Positions 23,063 to 32,888 of a DNA stretch of 46,672 nt are shown in pieces. The first letter of the stretch is position 1. Each line of letters opens with the position of its first letter. Origin of the DNA: Faecousia sp. (GTDB taxonomy: Bacteria; Bacillota; Clostridia; Oscillospirales; Oscillospiraceae); assembly GCA_029257715.1 (NCBI GenBank), contig JARIAT010000001.1, forward strand, positions 1 through 46,672, given 5' to 3'. The translations under genes were made by a program, and so were the position numbers. The notes below the pieces were generated by a model that saw nothing but the letters and a program-made list of their open reading frames with translations, searched no databases and was not told the DNA's origin.

Positions 23063-23533
23063 GTGCCCAGAAGAGGTAATGTTCCTAAGAGAGAGGTTCT
23101 GCCTGATCCTATCTATAATTCTGTTCTGGTTACCAAGCTCGTTAACAGCATCATGCTCGACGGCAAGAAGGGTGTTGCCCAGAAGGTCGTCTATGGTGCG
23201 TTCGAAATCGTCGAGAATAAGACCGGTAAAAATGGTCTGGAAGTCTTCCAGCAGGCTATGGAGAATGTCATGCCCGCAGTTGAAGTTAAGTCTCGCCGTG
23301 TCGGTGGTGCCACCTATCAGGTTCCTATCGAAGTTCGTCCCGCTCGTCGTCAGACCATGGGTCTGCGCTGGATGACCAATTACAGCCGCACTCGTAGTGA
23401 AAACACTATGAAGGAGCGTCTGGCTGCTGAAATCATGGACGCTGCCAACAACACCGGCAACGCTGTGAAGAAGCGTGAAGATACCCACAAGATGGCCGAA
23501 GCCAACAAGGCATTCAGCCATTTCCGCTGGTAA
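23063..23533 (+). CDS. rpsG: 30S ribosomal protein S7
   Basis: S7 nucleates assembly of the 30S head and, in E. coli, represses the str mRNA. The 156-residue protein starts at GTG 23063 ([16 protein letters not shown]), fixed by AAGGAGGG 7 bases upstream; an ATG at 23045 in frame lies before the ribosome site and is rejected. Diagnostic segments are [26 protein letters not shown], and the C-terminal [20 protein letters not shown]. The 173-base gap after rpsL contains no gene; short complementary pieces (GCAAGGC/GCCTTGC near 22933-22950) form a small hairpin there. Confidence 0.97.
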   Translation: MPRRGNVPKREVLPDPIYNSVLVTKLVNSIMLDGKKGVAQKVVYGAFEIVENKTGKNGLEVFQQAMENVMPAVEVKSRRVGGATYQVPIEVRPARRQTMGLRWMTNYSRTRSENTMKERLAAEIMDAANNTGNAVKKREDTHKMAEANKAFSHFRW

Positions 23534-23551
23534 TAAAGGAGATACGCTGCT

Positions 23552-25630
23552 ATGGCTAGAGAGTATTCCCTGGAGAACACCAGAAACTTCGGCATCATGG
23601 CTCACATTGATGCCGGTAAGACCACCACTTCCGAGAGAATTCTGTTCTACACCGGTAAGAACTACAAGATCGGTGAGACCCATGATGGCTCCGCTACCAT
23701 GGACTGGATGGCTCAGGAGCAGGAGCGTGGTATTACCATCACTTCCGCTGCAACAACTTGCTTCTGGAAGGGTTGCCGCCTGAATATCATTGACACTCCG
23801 GGTCACGTTGACTTCACCGTTGAGGTTGAGCGTTCCCTGCGTGTTCTGGACGGTGCTGTTACCGTTCTGTGTGCTAAGGGCGGTGTTGAGCCTCAGACTG
23901 AAACCGTTTGGCGTCAGGCTGACGAGTACAGAGTTCCCCGTATGATCTATGTCAATAAGATGGACATTCTGGGTGCTGACTTCTACCGCGTTCTGAACAT
24001 GATTGACGAGCGCCTGAAGTGCAATGCTGTGCCCATTCAGCTGCCTATTGGCTCTGAGAGCTTCTTTAAGGGCGTCATTGACCTGCTGACCATGAAGGCA
24101 GAGGTTTACTATGATGACCTGGGCAAGGACATCCGTATTGAGGAAATCCCCGAGGATATGGTTGATCTGGCCAATGAGTATCATGAAAAGCTGATGGATG
24201 CTGTCTCCACCTTTGATGATGACGTCGCAATGATGTATCTGGAAGGCGAAGAAGTTCCTGTCGACATGATTAAAAAGGTAATCCGCAAGGCAACCATTGA
24301 TAATGATATGGTTCCTGTCTGCTGCGGTACTTCCTACAAGAACAAGGGTGTTCAGCCCCTGCTGGACGCTGTTGTTGATTATATGCCCAGTCCTCTGGAC
24401 AAGAAGGGCATCAACGGTGTCAATCCCGAGACTGGTGAAGAGGACTTCCGTCCCGCTTCTGACGAGGCACCTTTCTCTGCTTTGGCATTTAAGATTGCAA
24501 CTGACCCGTTTGTTGGTAAGCTGTGCTATTTCCGCGTCTACTCCGGTACGCTGTCCAAGGGCTCTACCGTGCTCAACTGCACCAAGGGTTCCAAGGAGCG
24601 TCTGGGCCGTATTCTGCAGATGCACTCCAACCACCGCGAGGATATCGATATTGTCTATGCCGGTGATATCGCTGCTGCTGTTGGTGTGAAGAACACCACC
24701 ACCGGCGACACCTTCTGCGACGAAGATCATCCCATTATCCTCGAGTCCATGGTCTTCCCTGAGCCCGTTATCTCTGTTGCGATCGAGCCCAAGACCAAGG
24801 CAGGTCAGGAAAAGATGGGTATTGCGCTGGCTAAGCTGGCTGAAGAAGATCCCACCTTCCGCACCTACACCGATCAGGAAACCGGTCAGACCATCATTGC
24901 TGGTATGGGTGAGCTCCACCTGGAGATCATTGTTGACCGTCTGCTGCGTGAATTCAAGGTTGAGGCAAACGTCGGTGCACCTCAGGTTGCTTATAAGGAA
25001 ACCATCCGTAAGGGTGTTGAGCAGGATACCAAGTATGCACGTCAGTCCGGCGGTAAGGGCCAGTACGGTCATGTCAAGATTCGTGTTGAGCCCAACGAGC
25101 CCGGTAAGGGTTACGAGTTTGTCAACGCTGTTGTCGGTGGTGCAATTCCCAAGGAATATATCCCCGCGGTTGACGCTGGTATCCAGGGTGCAATGCAGGC
25201 TGGTGTTATGGCCGGCTATCCCGTTGTTGACGTGAAGGTTACCCTGTACGACGGTTCTTACCATGAGGTTGACTCTTCCGAAATGGCATTTAAGATTGCC
25301 GGTTCTATGGCATTCAAGGAAGCTTGCCGGAAGGCTAACCCCGCAATTCTCGAGCCTATCATGAAGGTTTCCATCACTGTTCCCGATGAGTACATGGGCG
25401 TTGTCATTGGCGACGTTACAGCTCGTCGTGGTAACATTCTGGGACAGATCACCCGTACCGGTGCTGTCCAGATCGACGCAAACGTGCCTCTGGCTGAGAT
25501 GTTCGGCTATGCAACCGACCTGCGTTCCAAGACTCAGGGCCGTGGTCAGTACACCATGGAGCCCAGCCACAATGCTGAGCTGCCCAAGTCTAAGACCGAA
25601 GAGCTGGTTAAGGCTCGCTCCAAGGGCTAA
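23552..25630 (+). CDS. fusA: Elongation factor G
   Basis: EF-G drives GTP-dependent translocation of tRNAs and mRNA on the ribosome and helps in recycling. The 692-residue protein has the G1 loop [15 protein letters not shown], switch segment [12 protein letters not shown]3 [10 protein letters not shown]4 NKMD, then domains II-V, with [10 protein letters not shown] and the domain IV tip [11 protein letters not shown]. Length and motifs are normal. AAAGGAGA precedes the ATG, 18 bases after rpsG. Gly, Val and Ala codons are mostly GGT/GGC, GTT and GCT, unlike the neighbouring housekeeping genes, indicating very high expression. Confidence 0.98.
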   Translation: MAREYSLENTRNFGIMAHIDAGKTTTSERILFYTGKNYKIGETHDGSATMDWMAQEQERGITITSAATTCFWKGCRLNIIDTPGHVDFTVEVERSLRVLDGAVTVLCAKGGVEPQTETVWRQADEYRVPRMIYVNKMDILGADFYRVLNMIDERLKCNAVPIQLPIGSESFFKGVIDLLTMKAEVYYDDLGKDIRIEEIPEDMVDLANEYHEKLMDAVSTFDDDVAMMYLEGEEVPVDMIKKVIRKATIDNDMVPVCCGTSYKNKGVQPLLDAVVDYMPSPLDKKGINGVNPETGEEDFRPASDEAPFSALAFKIATDPFVGKLCYFRVYSGTLSKGSTVLNCTKGSKERLGRILQMHSNHREDIDIVYAGDIAAAVGVKNTTTGDTFCDEDHPIILESMVFPEPVISVAIEPKTKAGQEKMGIALAKLAEEDPTFRTYTDQETGQTIIAGMGELHLEIIVDRLLREFKVEANVGAPQVAYKETIRKGVEQDTKYARQSGGKGQYGHVKIRVEPNEPGKGYEFVNAVVGGAIPKEYIPAVDAGIQGAMQAGVMAGYPVVDVKVTLYDGSYHEVDSSEMAFKIAGSMAFKEACRKANPAILEPIMKVSITVPDEYMGVVIGDVTARRGNILGQITRTGAVQIDANVPLAEMFGYATDLRSKTQGRGQYTMEPSHNAELPKSKTEELVKARSKG

Positions 25631-25642
25631 TTCTTCGTTTAT

Positions 25643-25690
25643 CAGGGGTAAAGCAATTTACCCCTGGGTTGAGGAATTGAAAAATTCTTC
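25643..25690 (+). promoter_or_regulatory. Tandem GNRA-capped hairpins in the fusA-tuf spacer
   Basis: Stem 25643-25652/25657-25666 is capped by GCAA, and stem 25671-25678/25683-25690 is capped by GAAA and followed by TTGTGTTTCTTT. The second could be a weak terminator that tunes tuf relative to fusA, or both could be RNA-processing or stability elements. Confidence 0.45.
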
Positions 25691-25786
25691 TTGTGTTTCT
25701 TTGGGTTATGTAGTATCATGTCCTTAGAAGCGCGTAAAACCGTTTATATTTCCATTTTATTTCATTCATTAGGAGGAATATCCAAA

Positions 25787-26986
25787 ATGGCAAAGCAGAA
25801 GTTTGAAAGAACTAAGCCTCATGTCAACATTGGTACCATCGGCCACGTTGACCACGGCAAGACCACTCTGACCGCAGCTATCACCAAGTATCTGGCTCTG
25901 AAGGGCTACGCTGATTTCGAGGACTACGCTTCCATCGATAAGGCTCCCGAGGAGAAGGCACGTGGTATCACGATCAACACCGCTCACGTCGAGTACGAGA
26001 CTGACAACCGTCACTACGCTCACGTTGACTGCCCGGGCCATGCTGACTACATCAAGAACATGATCACCGGCGCTGCTCAGATGGACGGTGCTATCCTGGT
26101 TATCGCTTCCACCGACGGCCCCATGGCTCAGACCAGAGAGCACCTGCTGCTGGCTCGTCAGGTTGGCGTTCCCGCAATTGTTGTTTTCATGAACAAGGCT
26201 GACCTGGTTGACGACGAAGAGCTGCTGGAGCTGGTTGAGATGGAGATCCGTGATACTCTGTCCGAGTACGGCTTCGACGAGGAGTGCCCCATCATCAAGG
26301 GTTCCGCTCTGAACGCTCTGATTTCCGAGTCCAAGGACACCGAGGCTCCCGAGTATGCTTGCATCAAGGAGCTGATGGATGCTGTTGACAGCTACATCCC
26401 CACTCCTGACCGTAAGGCTGACCAGCCCTTCCTGATGCCCGTTGAGGACGTCTTCACCATTTCCGGCCGTGGTACTGTTGCTACCGGTCGTGTTGAGCGT
26501 GGCCAGATCAAGAAGAACGAGCAGGTCGAAATCGTCGGCCTGGCTGAGGAGAAGAAGTCCACTACCGTTACCGACATCGAGATGTTCCACAAGCTGCTGG
26601 ATTACGCAGAAGCTGGCGACAATATCGGTGCTCTGCTGCGTGGTGTTGACAAGAAGGACATTCAGAGAGGCCAGGTTCTCTGCAAGCCCAACTCCATCCA
26701 CCCCCTGACCAAGTTCAAGGGCCAGGTTTACGTCCTGTCCAAGGAAGAAGGCGGCCGTCATACTCCCTTCTTCAACAACTACAGACCTCAGTTCTACTTC
26801 CGTACCACTGACGTTACCGGTATCATCACTCTGCCCGAGGGCACTGAGATGTGCATGCCCGGTGATAACGTTGTCATGGACGTTGAGCTGATCACCCCCA
26901 TCGCTATCGAGAAGGGCCTGCGTTTCGCTATCCGTGAAGGCGGCCGTACTGTTGGTTCCGGTGTTGTCACCGAGATTGAGCAGTAA
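25787..26986 (+). CDS. tuf: Elongation factor Tu
   Basis: EF-Tu delivers aminoacyl-tRNA to the ribosome with GTP. The 399-residue protein starts [29 protein letters not shown]1 GHVDHGKT, effector loop [15 protein letters not shown]3 DCPGH, G4 NKAD, then domains II and III with [18 protein letters not shown] and [21 protein letters not shown]. The ATG at 25787 has TTAGGAGGA upstream; an in-frame longer reading back to 25691 is not credible. It is the last gene of the str operon here and ends at a strong terminator, so it is not joined to the S10 operon. Codon bias is extreme. Confidence 0.98.
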   Translation: MAKQKFERTKPHVNIGTIGHVDHGKTTLTAAITKYLALKGYADFEDYASIDKAPEEKARGITINTAHVEYETDNRHYAHVDCPGHADYIKNMITGAAQMDGAILVIASTDGPMAQTREHLLLARQVGVPAIVVFMNKADLVDDEELLELVEMEIRDTLSEYGFDEECPIIKGSALNALISESKDTEAPEYACIKELMDAVDSYIPTPDRKADQPFLMPVEDVFTISGRGTVATGRVERGQIKKNEQVEIVGLAEEKKSTTVTDIEMFHKLLDYAEAGDNIGALLRGVDKKDIQRGQVLCKPNSIHPLTKFKGQVYVLSKEEGGRHTPFFNNYRPQFYFRTTDVTGIITLPEGTEMCMPGDNVVMDVELITPIAIEKGLRFAIREGGRTVGSGVVTEIEQ

Positions 26987-27017
26987 TTTCTGTCTTTAGC
27001 GACTGAATTAACATGAG

Positions 27018-27049
27018 AAAAGCCCCGACCAAAAGGTCGGGGCTTTTTG
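27018..27049 (+). terminator. str operon terminator
   Basis: 13-bp stem AAAAGCCCCGACC (27018-27030) with its complement (27035-27047), AAAA loop and T run. Confidence 0.94.
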
Positions 27050-27075
27050 ACTGTTCTGTTTTTATTTGTGTTATA

Positions 27076-27108
27076 AAATAGAAAACACCGTCAGAATATC
27101 TGACGGTG
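27076..27108 (-). terminator. rnpB terminator
   Basis: 10-bp stem CACCGTCAGA/TCTGACGGTG (27086-27095/27099-27108) then TTTTCTATTTTA on the minus strand. Confidence 0.85.
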
Positions 27109-27111
27109 CTA

Positions 27112-27458
27112 TGGTGCGACTGGGTCTATAAGCCGGGTTCTGTTTTGACAGCCATCTATCTAGACCTGCAATTGCTTACAGGTTCCAGCCACCTCTCGGG
27201 GACGGCCGGGCCGGCCGTATGTCCCAACACACGGTGTTGCTCCGGATAGAGTTTACAGCGACCCAATGTTCCCATGGGACGGGTGCGCTCTTACCACACC
27301 TTTTCACCCTTACTGAAATCAATCAGCGGTATCTCTCTGTTGCACTTGTCCTGAGGTCACCCTCGGCGGGCGTTACCCGTTATCCTTGCCCTGTGGAGCC
27401 CGGACTTTCCTCACACGGAGCCTTTCGGCTGCCGCGCGCGGCTGTCCAACCCAGTTGC
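27112..27458 (-). ncRNA. rnpB: RNase P RNA (bacterial type A-like)
   Basis: Catalytic RNA that matures tRNA 5' ends with RnpA. On the minus strand the conserved core segments are present: GAGGAAAGTCCGGGCTCC near the 5' end, AGGGTGAAAAGGTGTGGTAAG in the middle region (shortened here: GGGTGAAAAGGTGTGG), and the 3' ACAGAACCCGGCTTATAGAC. P1 forms between CTGGGTT near the 5' end and GACCCAG near the 3' end. The length of about 347 bases fits. The 5' end is set from the promoter and is approximate. Confidence 0.96.
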
Positions 27459-27464
27459 CTGACT

Positions 27465-27493
27465 ATTTTACAGCATAAAGAGTCGAATGTCAA
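27465..27493 (-). promoter_or_regulatory. rnpB promoter
   Basis: TTGACA (27493-27488), 17-bp spacer, TAAAAT (27470-27465) on the minus strand. Confidence 0.85.
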
Positions 27494-27498
27494 ATATG

Positions 27499-27527
27499 TT
27501 GCAAAATCTTTTCTAAGAGGATATACT
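27499..27527 (+). promoter_or_regulatory. murD promoter
   Basis: TTGCAA (27499-27504), 17-bp spacer, TATACT (27522-27527). Its -35 is only 5 bp from the -35 of the divergent rnpB promoter, so the two polymerases may compete. Confidence 0.72.
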
Positions 27528-27562
27528 ATATTTATTGATTTGATGATTGGGGGAAGTATCAG

Positions 27563-28939
27563 ATGAATTCATTTGATTCCTATTTTAAGAGCTTGCAGGG
27601 AAAGCGGATTGCAGTTCTGGGGCTTGGTGTTAGCAATCGTCCGCTTGTGAAACTTTTGCTTGCTTATGACTGCGATGTTACAGGATGTGATCGATGCGGC
27701 AGGCAGAATCTCGATCAGGAAGTGCTTGATTTAGAGCGGCAGGGCTGCAAGTTGAGTTTGGGTGAAGATTATCTCGATGGGATTTTCGCCGATATTGTGT
27801 TTCGTACGCCTGGGATGCATCCTGCGAATCCTGCACTTGAGAAGCTCAGACAGTCCGGAGCAGAAATTACATCAGAAATGGAAGTATTTTTTGAACTGTG
27901 TCCCTGTCACACGATTGCTGTTACAGGCTCCGACGGCAAGACAACTACTACAACGTTGATTTCTGAACTTCTGAAGAAGGAAGGAAAGAAGGTGTGGCTT
28001 GGCGGAAATATCGGTACCCCGCTGCTGTCCAGTGTTCCGAAAATGAGAGCTGAGGACTATGCAGTGGTGGAGTTAAGCTCCTTCCAGCTTATGGATATGA
28101 AGCGTAGCGCGCAACGGGCAGTTGTTACAAATCTGTCACCGAACCATCTGGATGTGCATAAGGATATGCAGGAGTATATTGATGCCAAGATCAATGTTTT
28201 TCGTTTCCAAGACGCTCATGGTCTTCTGATTTTGAATGCCGACAACGAGATTACTTCATCGATGCGAGGAAATGGAACGACACACTTTTTTTCACGGAAA
28301 CACACCGTGGAGAACGGCGTGTTTTTGAAGGACGGTATAATTTATCGTGCATCCAACGGAGAGACTAGGGCCGTCATAAATGCGTCGGATATTCTTCTTC
28401 CCGGAATTCACAATGTAGAAAACTATATGACTGCAATTGCGGCAACAGAAGGGCTGGTTTCCGATCAAACCATTCTGGACGTTGCAAGGAGTTTTGGAGG
28501 CGTCGAGCATCGGATTGAGCTTGTTCGAGTGAAGGATGGCGTTCGTTATTATAATGATTCGATCGCTTCCTCGCCCAGTCGTACCATTGCAGGACTGCGC
28601 AGTTTTGATGAAAAAGTCATTTTGATTGCCGGCGGATATGATAAGAACATCCCCTATGACGTACTTGGGCCTGAGATTTGCGCCCATGTCAAAAAATTGT
28701 TTCTTACAGGAGCAACCGCCGAAAAAATCAGAAATGCGGTGGTGAATTCTGCGGAGTATCATATGCTGGCACCAGAAATTACGTATGTGGAATCATTTGA
28801 TGACTGTGTTCGTGCGGCAGCCGCTTCTGCAGAGACAGGCGATGTTGTGCTGATGAGTCCGGCCAGCGCTTCGTTTGACAAGTTTAAGAATTTTATGGTA
28901 CGTGGAGAGACATTCAAGAAACTGATAAGGGAGCTTTAA
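27563..28939 (+). CDS. murD: UDP-N-acetylmuramoylalanine--D-glutamate ligase
   Basis: MurD adds D-glutamate to UDP-MurNAc-L-Ala in the cytoplasm. The 458-residue protein shows the N-terminal Rossmann motif RIAVLGLGVSNRPLVK, P-loop AVTGSDGKTTTTTLI, ELSSFQL, NLSPNHLDVHKDMQEYIDAK and the C-terminal FGGVEHRIE, YNDSIASSPSRTIAGL and LMSPASASFDKFKNF blocks specific to MurD. GGGGGAAG lies 7 bases before the ATG. ispD starts two bases after the stop, so a murD-ispD-ispF operon is likely, linking peptidoglycan with isoprenoid (lipid carrier) supply. Confidence 0.97.
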   Translation: MNSFDSYFKSLQGKRIAVLGLGVSNRPLVKLLLAYDCDVTGCDRCGRQNLDQEVLDLERQGCKLSLGEDYLDGIFADIVFRTPGMHPANPALEKLRQSGAEITSEMEVFFELCPCHTIAVTGSDGKTTTTTLISELLKKEGKKVWLGGNIGTPLLSSVPKMRAEDYAVVELSSFQLMDMKRSAQRAVVTNLSPNHLDVHKDMQEYIDAKINVFRFQDAHGLLILNADNEITSSMRGNGTTHFFSRKHTVENGVFLKDGIIYRASNGETRAVINASDILLPGIHNVENYMTAIAATEGLVSDQTILDVARSFGGVEHRIELVRVKDGVRYYNDSIASSPSRTIAGLRSFDEKVILIAGGYDKNIPYDVLGPEICAHVKKLFLTGATAEKIRNAVVNSAEYHMLAPEITYVESFDDCVRAAAASAETGDVVLMSPASASFDKFKNFMVRGETFKKLIREL

Positions 28940-28940
28940 G

Positions 28941-29663
28941 ATGGATCTTACCAAATATACAAGACTTGCAAGAAAAGCACTCAAACTTCGCAGCTGTGGC
29001 GCAGTTATTGTTGCAGCAGGTTCTGCCTCCAGAATGGGGGGCATCAACAAGGTAATGGCTCCATTAAAAGGGGAGCCTATGATTGTTCACACGGTTCGCG
29101 CTTTTGAGGATTGCGATGCGGTGAAAGAAATTGTGATTGTGACCCGGCAAGATCTGATTTCACCAATTGCTGAGCTTTGCTGCTGCTTTTCAAAAGTAAG
29201 AGCTGTGGTGGCAGGAGGCAGCAGTCGTCAGGAGTCAGTATGCAATGGTTTACGGGCATTGTCGGAGGAAGTTGAGCTAGCGGCCGTTCAGGATGGCGCA
29301 CGTCCGTTGGTCAGCTGGCAGCTGATTGATCGGGTAATCCGAGCGGCGAACAGCTATGCCGCAGCGATTCCTGCAATTCCGGTGAAGGACACCATTAAAA
29401 TTGTTCCGGATGGATTGGTGGAGGAAACCCCTGACCGTAGTCAGCTTCGGGCGGTACAGACGCCGCAGGTGTTTGACATTGATCTGCTTCGCACGGCTCT
29501 GCACCATGCAGAGCAGACAGGGGCTGAGGTTACGGATGACTGCTCTGCTGTGGAGCTGCTGGGAATGAAAGTGAAAGTAGTAGAAGGGGACGAGCGGAAC
29601 CTCAAGGTTACAACACCCTTTGATCTTAAGATTGCAGAGATGCTCATGGAGGAAGAAAAATGA
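28941..29663 (+). CDS. ispD: 2-C-methyl-D-erythritol 4-phosphate cytidylyltransferase
   Basis: Third enzyme of the MEP isoprenoid pathway; makes CDP-methylerythritol from MEP and CTP. The 240-residue protein has the nucleotide-binding [14 protein letters not shown]...NKVMAPL, the internal [54 protein letters not shown] and [16 protein letters not shown], all standard. An N-terminal extension of about 20 basic residues precedes the core strand ([19 protein letters not shown]); the start fits AAGGGAG just upstream, so the extension may be real. It overlaps ispF by four bases. Confidence 0.95.
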   Translation: MDLTKYTRLARKALKLRSCGAVIVAAGSASRMGGINKVMAPLKGEPMIVHTVRAFEDCDAVKEIVIVTRQDLISPIAELCCCFSKVRAVVAGGSSRQESVCNGLRALSEEVELAAVQDGARPLVSWQLIDRVIRAANSYAAAIPAIPVKDTIKIVPDGLVEETPDRSQLRAVQTPQVFDIDLLRTALHHAEQTGAEVTDDCSAVELLGMKVKVVEGDERNLKVTTPFDLKIAEMLMEEEK

Positions 29664-30130
29664 GAATCGGACACGGATATGATGTACACCGTCTGGTGAA
29701 GGGGAGAGATCTGATTATAGGCGGCGTTAAAATTGACTTTGAGCTGGGGCTGGATGGACATTCGGATGCAGACGTGATGCTCCATGCGGTATCCGATGCG
29801 CTGCTGGGCGCAGCAGGACTGGGGGATATCGGCATTCATTTTCCCGATACAGATCCCGCCTACAAGGGCGCGGATTCGTTGATTCTTCTGGAAAACGTGG
29901 CAAAAAAAGTGCGGGAAAAGGGGTATCGTGTTTCCAATATCGATGTGACGATGATTGCACAGAAGCCGAAAATGAAACCCCATATTCCGGCCATGACAGC
30001 TAACATTGCCCGAGCGGTGGGAATCGAAAAGGATCGGGTGAATGTCAAGGCTACTACCGAGGAAAATCTTGGTTTTACTGGGAGCATGGAAGGTCTTCGA
30101 TGCCATGCGGTATGCCTCTTGGAAGAATAA
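29660..30130 (+). CDS. ispF: 2-C-methyl-D-erythritol 2,4-cyclodiphosphate synthase
   Basis: Fifth enzyme of the MEP pathway; cyclises CDP-ME 2-phosphate with release of CMP. The 156-residue protein has the zinc ligands D8 and H10 ([12 protein letters not shown]) and H42, plus [41 protein letters not shown] and the C-terminal [16 protein letters not shown]. The usual trimeric enzyme is expected. It overlaps ispD (ATGA), a common arrangement. Confidence 0.97.
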   Translation: MRIGHGYDVHRLVKGRDLIIGGVKIDFELGLDGHSDADVMLHAVSDALLGAAGLGDIGIHFPDTDPAYKGADSLILLENVAKKVREKGYRVSNIDVTMIAQKPKMKPHIPAMTANIARAVGIEKDRVNVKATTEENLGFTGSMEGLRCHAVCLLEE

Positions 30131-30134
30131 GAAG

Positions 30135-30172
30135 TCAGGGAGCTGTCTGTTTGGATGGCTCCCTGATATTAT
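30135..30172 (+). terminator. Probable terminator after ispF
   Basis: 9-bp stem TCAGGGAGC (30135-30143) with GCTCCCTGA (30158-30166) followed by a T-rich but broken tail (TATTATCC). Confidence 0.6.
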
Positions 30173-30247
30173 CCAACGAAGATACCCAAATTCCTCCTGT
30201 GACAAGTTTTAAGGCAGATTCGTTATGAATTTTTTACAGTTTTTCTC

Positions 30248-30276
30248 TTGCCAAGGGACGTGCGATCCGTTATAAT
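30248..30276 (+). promoter_or_regulatory. cdaA operon promoter
   Basis: TTGCCA (30248-30253), 17-bp spacer, TATAAT (30271-30276). The leader is about 75 bases. This appears to drive the long run of genes up to rsgA. Confidence 0.8.
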
Positions 30277-30358
30277 AGTAAGGATAATAGGGTTGGTATC
30301 TGGATTTTTGGATTCCAATACTCTAAAACGATTTTTGAGAAACGAGGTATAGGCAAGC

Positions 30359-31225
30359 ATGGAATCTTTACAGGTTTTACTCAAACAGCTTTCCAGCATG
30401 GTTTGGTCTGACTACCTTGATATTATATTGGTCACCTATTTGATCTATCGAATTCTGAGAATGATCCGCACAACAACTACCATGCGGATTGCAAAGGCGA
30501 TTGTCGTCATTATTGTAATGTCGCTGATTACCGAGGTCATGAATCTGTATACGCTGAACTTCCTGATTAATCAGGTTATGGCGATTGGACTTGTGACTTT
30601 GGTGGTGTTGTTCCAGCCGGAACTGCGACGGATGCTGGATCATCTGGGTTCCACGAGTCTGCGCAGCTTGGTCAGCCGAAAGAAACAGGTTGAGGAAATG
30701 GATAATGTTATCAGCCAGACGGTAAAGGCTTGTGATGTTATGAGCCGGCAAAAAGTTGGCGCGCTGATTGTATTTGCAAGGAATCAGCGTCTGGATGAAT
30801 ACTTTAAAACCGGAACTATTGTCAACGGTGTTGTGTCAGAACAGCTGATCCGAAACATCTTTTTCCCCAACGCATCTTTGCATGATGGCGCAATGATTAT
30901 CCGAGACGGCCAGATTACTGCGTGTGGATGCGTCCTTCCCTTGTCGGAGAGTAACCGGCTCAGTGCGGATCTCGGAACCAGACATCGGGCAGGTGTCGGC
31001 ATGAGTGAGGCTTGCGATGCAGTGGTGGTTATCGTGTCTGAAGAAACCGGCACCATTTCTGTCGCTGTCGGCGGGATGCTCAAGCGGCATCTGGCTCCGC
31101 AGACGCTGGAACGTCTGCTTCGAATGGAGCTTTGCAAAGAAGATGATTCCACAGAAGACGGAAGTTTCCGGAATCGGATCAAGCATAAGCTGCTGGGTAA
31201 GGAGGGGAAGCGCAATGAAAAATAA
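30359..31225 (+). CDS. cdaA: Diadenylate cyclase CdaA
   Basis: Membrane-bound enzyme that condenses two ATP into cyclic di-AMP, the second messenger controlling potassium, osmotic balance and wall homeostasis. The 288-residue protein has three N-terminal membrane helices (about 19-35, 43-60, 65-86), a coiled linker and the DisA_N (DAC) domain with the catalytic motifs DGA (176-178, in LHDGAMII) and RHR (208-210, in GTRHRAGVGMSE). An acidic then basic tail ends the protein. The ribosome site is weak (ACGAGGTA). cdaR overlaps its last 11 bases. Confidence 0.96.
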   Translation: MESLQVLLKQLSSMVWSDYLDIILVTYLIYRILRMIRTTTTMRIAKAIVVIIVMSLITEVMNLYTLNFLINQVMAIGLVTLVVLFQPELRRMLDHLGSTSLRSLVSRKKQVEEMDNVISQTVKACDVMSRQKVGALIVFARNQRLDEYFKTGTIVNGVVSEQLIRNIFFPNASLHDGAMIIRDGQITACGCVLPLSESNRLSADLGTRHRAGVGMSEACDAVVVIVSEETGTISVAVGGMLKRHLAPQTLERLLRMELCKEDDSTEDGSFRNRIKHKLLGKEGKRNEK

Positions 31226-32447
31226 AACAACAACACTCCTGCTGTCTGCGCTGATTGCCTTTGGTATGTGGCTGTACGTTATTACCGTCGAAAACCCCAA
31301 TCAGGTAAACACCTATTACAATATTCCCGTGGTGCTCGAGGGGGAATCTGTTCTGACAGATCGGGGCCTGATGCTTGTTTCGGACCCGGATATGAAAGTA
31401 CGTCTGGATCTCAAGAGCAACCGGACGAATCTGAATAATATCAATTCGGAGAATATTACCCTGAAGGCTGATCTGACGGATATTTATTCCGCAGGAGAGC
31501 ATCAGCTGAACTATTCCATTAACTACCCAGGAAATGTTTCCTATTCCGATGTGAAGGTTGTCAATAAACAGCCCAATACGGTGAAGGTTGTCATTGCGGA
31601 GCGAGAACGCAACGAAATTCCCGTTGTTGTAAGCTTTATCGGGAAGGTGAAGGAGAACTTCATCATGGACCCTGCGCAAATGACTCTGGATAACGAAACA
31701 GTGACGGTTGAAGGTCCGAAAGAAGTGGTGGATCAGATTCATCATGCGGCTGTGATTGTTGATTGCAACAATCGAACCGAAACGATCAGCGAAAGCTACC
31801 GATTCATTCTTCAAGATAAAAACAATGAGGCAGTGGATGCAGCACTGATAAAAACCAGCGTGGAGCAGATTCGTGTTGAAGTGCCGATCGCTGCCACCAA
31901 ACGGATTGCGTTGAAGCTGAATGTCAATGCAGGCGGCGGCGCAAGTGAAGAAAACAGTTCAATTGTTCTTGATCCGGCATACGTTGACGTGTCCGGCAGT
32001 GATACGGCGCTGCAGAAGCTTGATGAACTTGTGGTAGGCACCATCAACCTGGGAGATATTCCCGAGGATACGGAGAAAACATTCCCCATTACGCTTCCGG
32101 AAGGATTGACAAATCTCAGCGGCGTGACAGAGGTAAAAGCGACGATCAGTTTCCCGGATTTGGCTGCAAAGGAGTTTACAATTACCCAGATTCAACCTGT
32201 GAATGTCCCGGAGGGTATGAAGGTAGAATTGCTGACAAAGCAGCTTAATGTTATGGTTCGCGGGCTGAAGGATGATGTTCAGAAGCTTCAGCCTTCTGAT
32301 ATAACACTTCAGATTGATTTGACCAATGTGGAAAATGTTGCCGCGGTCGAACCCGTTGTTATCTTTGCAGAGCCTTATCAGAATATGGGGGTCGTCGGGA
32401 AATACAGTATTTCTGTAACGGTCTCAGAAGCGGATAGCAAAGGATAA
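31215..32447 (+). CDS. cdaR: CdaR (YbbR-domain regulator of CdaA)
   Basis: Extracytoplasmic partner that modulates CdaA. The 410-residue protein has one N-terminal membrane anchor (TTTLLLSALIAFGMWLYVITV) and a series of YbbR repeats, each with a VxVxF/G strand pattern (for example NEIPVVVSFIGKVKENF, KRIALKLNVNAGG, KQLNVMVRGLKDDVQ). The ATG at 31215 is chosen because AAGGAGGGG lies just upstream and because the membrane anchor starts there; a longer in-frame reading back through cdaA lacks sense. In many Firmicutes glmM follows cdaR; here it does not. Confidence 0.94.
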   Translation: MKNKTTTLLLSALIAFGMWLYVITVENPNQVNTYYNIPVVLEGESVLTDRGLMLVSDPDMKVRLDLKSNRTNLNNINSENITLKADLTDIYSAGEHQLNYSINYPGNVSYSDVKVVNKQPNTVKVVIAERERNEIPVVVSFIGKVKENFIMDPAQMTLDNETVTVEGPKEVVDQIHHAAVIVDCNNRTETISESYRFILQDKNNEAVDAALIKTSVEQIRVEVPIAATKRIALKLNVNAGGGASEENSSIVLDPAYVDVSGSDTALQKLDELVVGTINLGDIPEDTEKTFPITLPEGLTNLSGVTEVKATISFPDLAAKEFTITQIQPVNVPEGMKVELLTKQLNVMVRGLKDDVQKLQPSDITLQIDLTNVENVAAVEPVVIFAEPYQNMGVVGKYSISVTVSEADSKG

Positions 32448-32449
32448 CA

Positions 32450-32863
32450 ATGGAACAGATTGTAAAAGTCTATCGAATTTGTGAAAATGATCAGGCAGAG
32501 GTAATTCATGTTCGTCAGAGTGCCTGCTCCGGAGACTGCCATAAGTGCTCCGGATGCGGTGCGGCGAAGGAAACCCTGATTGTTCGGGCGGAGAATCCTA
32601 TCCACGCACCGGCGGGTGCAATGGTACGACTCCGCTCGGATACGACTGGTGTACTGAAAGCGGCTGCGTTGGTCTATCTTATGCCGATTGTGATGTTTTT
32701 TGTGGGATATGCCGTCGGAACGGCAGCAGGCTTGAGCGGAGCTGCAGTTGGCTGCGTGGCATTTGCTTTCGGTATTGGACTGACTGTTATGGCTGACCGC
32801 TATGCCCGCAAGCATCAGAAAACCGTATATACAATTACCGGCTACGCCTTCGGAGAAGGTTGA
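32450..32863 (+). CDS. RseC/SoxR-reducing-like membrane protein
   Basis: A 137-residue protein of the RseC/MucC group. It has an N-terminal beta domain, the cysteine motif CSGDCHKCSGCG (residues about 25-36) and two closely spaced membrane helices (about 74-90 and 94-112). In E. coli RseC is linked to the SoxR-reducing system; in Firmicutes the role is not defined, and an Fe-S or thiol redox role is only inferred from the cysteines. It starts two bases after cdaR, so it is probably co-expressed with the c-di-AMP genes. Confidence 0.85.
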   Translation: MEQIVKVYRICENDQAEVIHVRQSACSGDCHKCSGCGAAKETLIVRAENPIHAPAGAMVRLRSDTTGVLKAAALVYLMPIVMFFVGYAVGTAAGLSGAAVGCVAFAFGIGLTVMADRYARKHQKTVYTITGYAFGEG

Positions 32864-32888
32864 GTCGACAGTAAAGGAGAGAATCAGT

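Noticed and set aside
22928-25570. Very long open frame on the minus strand opposite fusA (about 880 codons), and similar ones opposite adhE (9796-12042), thrS (3456-5276) and tuf (25769-26761)
   Set aside because: These are shadows of strongly codon-biased genes: the sense proteins are complete and recognised, while the antisense translations show no known family and lack ribosome sites.
27219-27566. Open frame of 115 codons on the plus strand over the RNase P RNA region
   Set aside because: It overlaps the conserved core of rnpB on the opposite strand and has no family signal.
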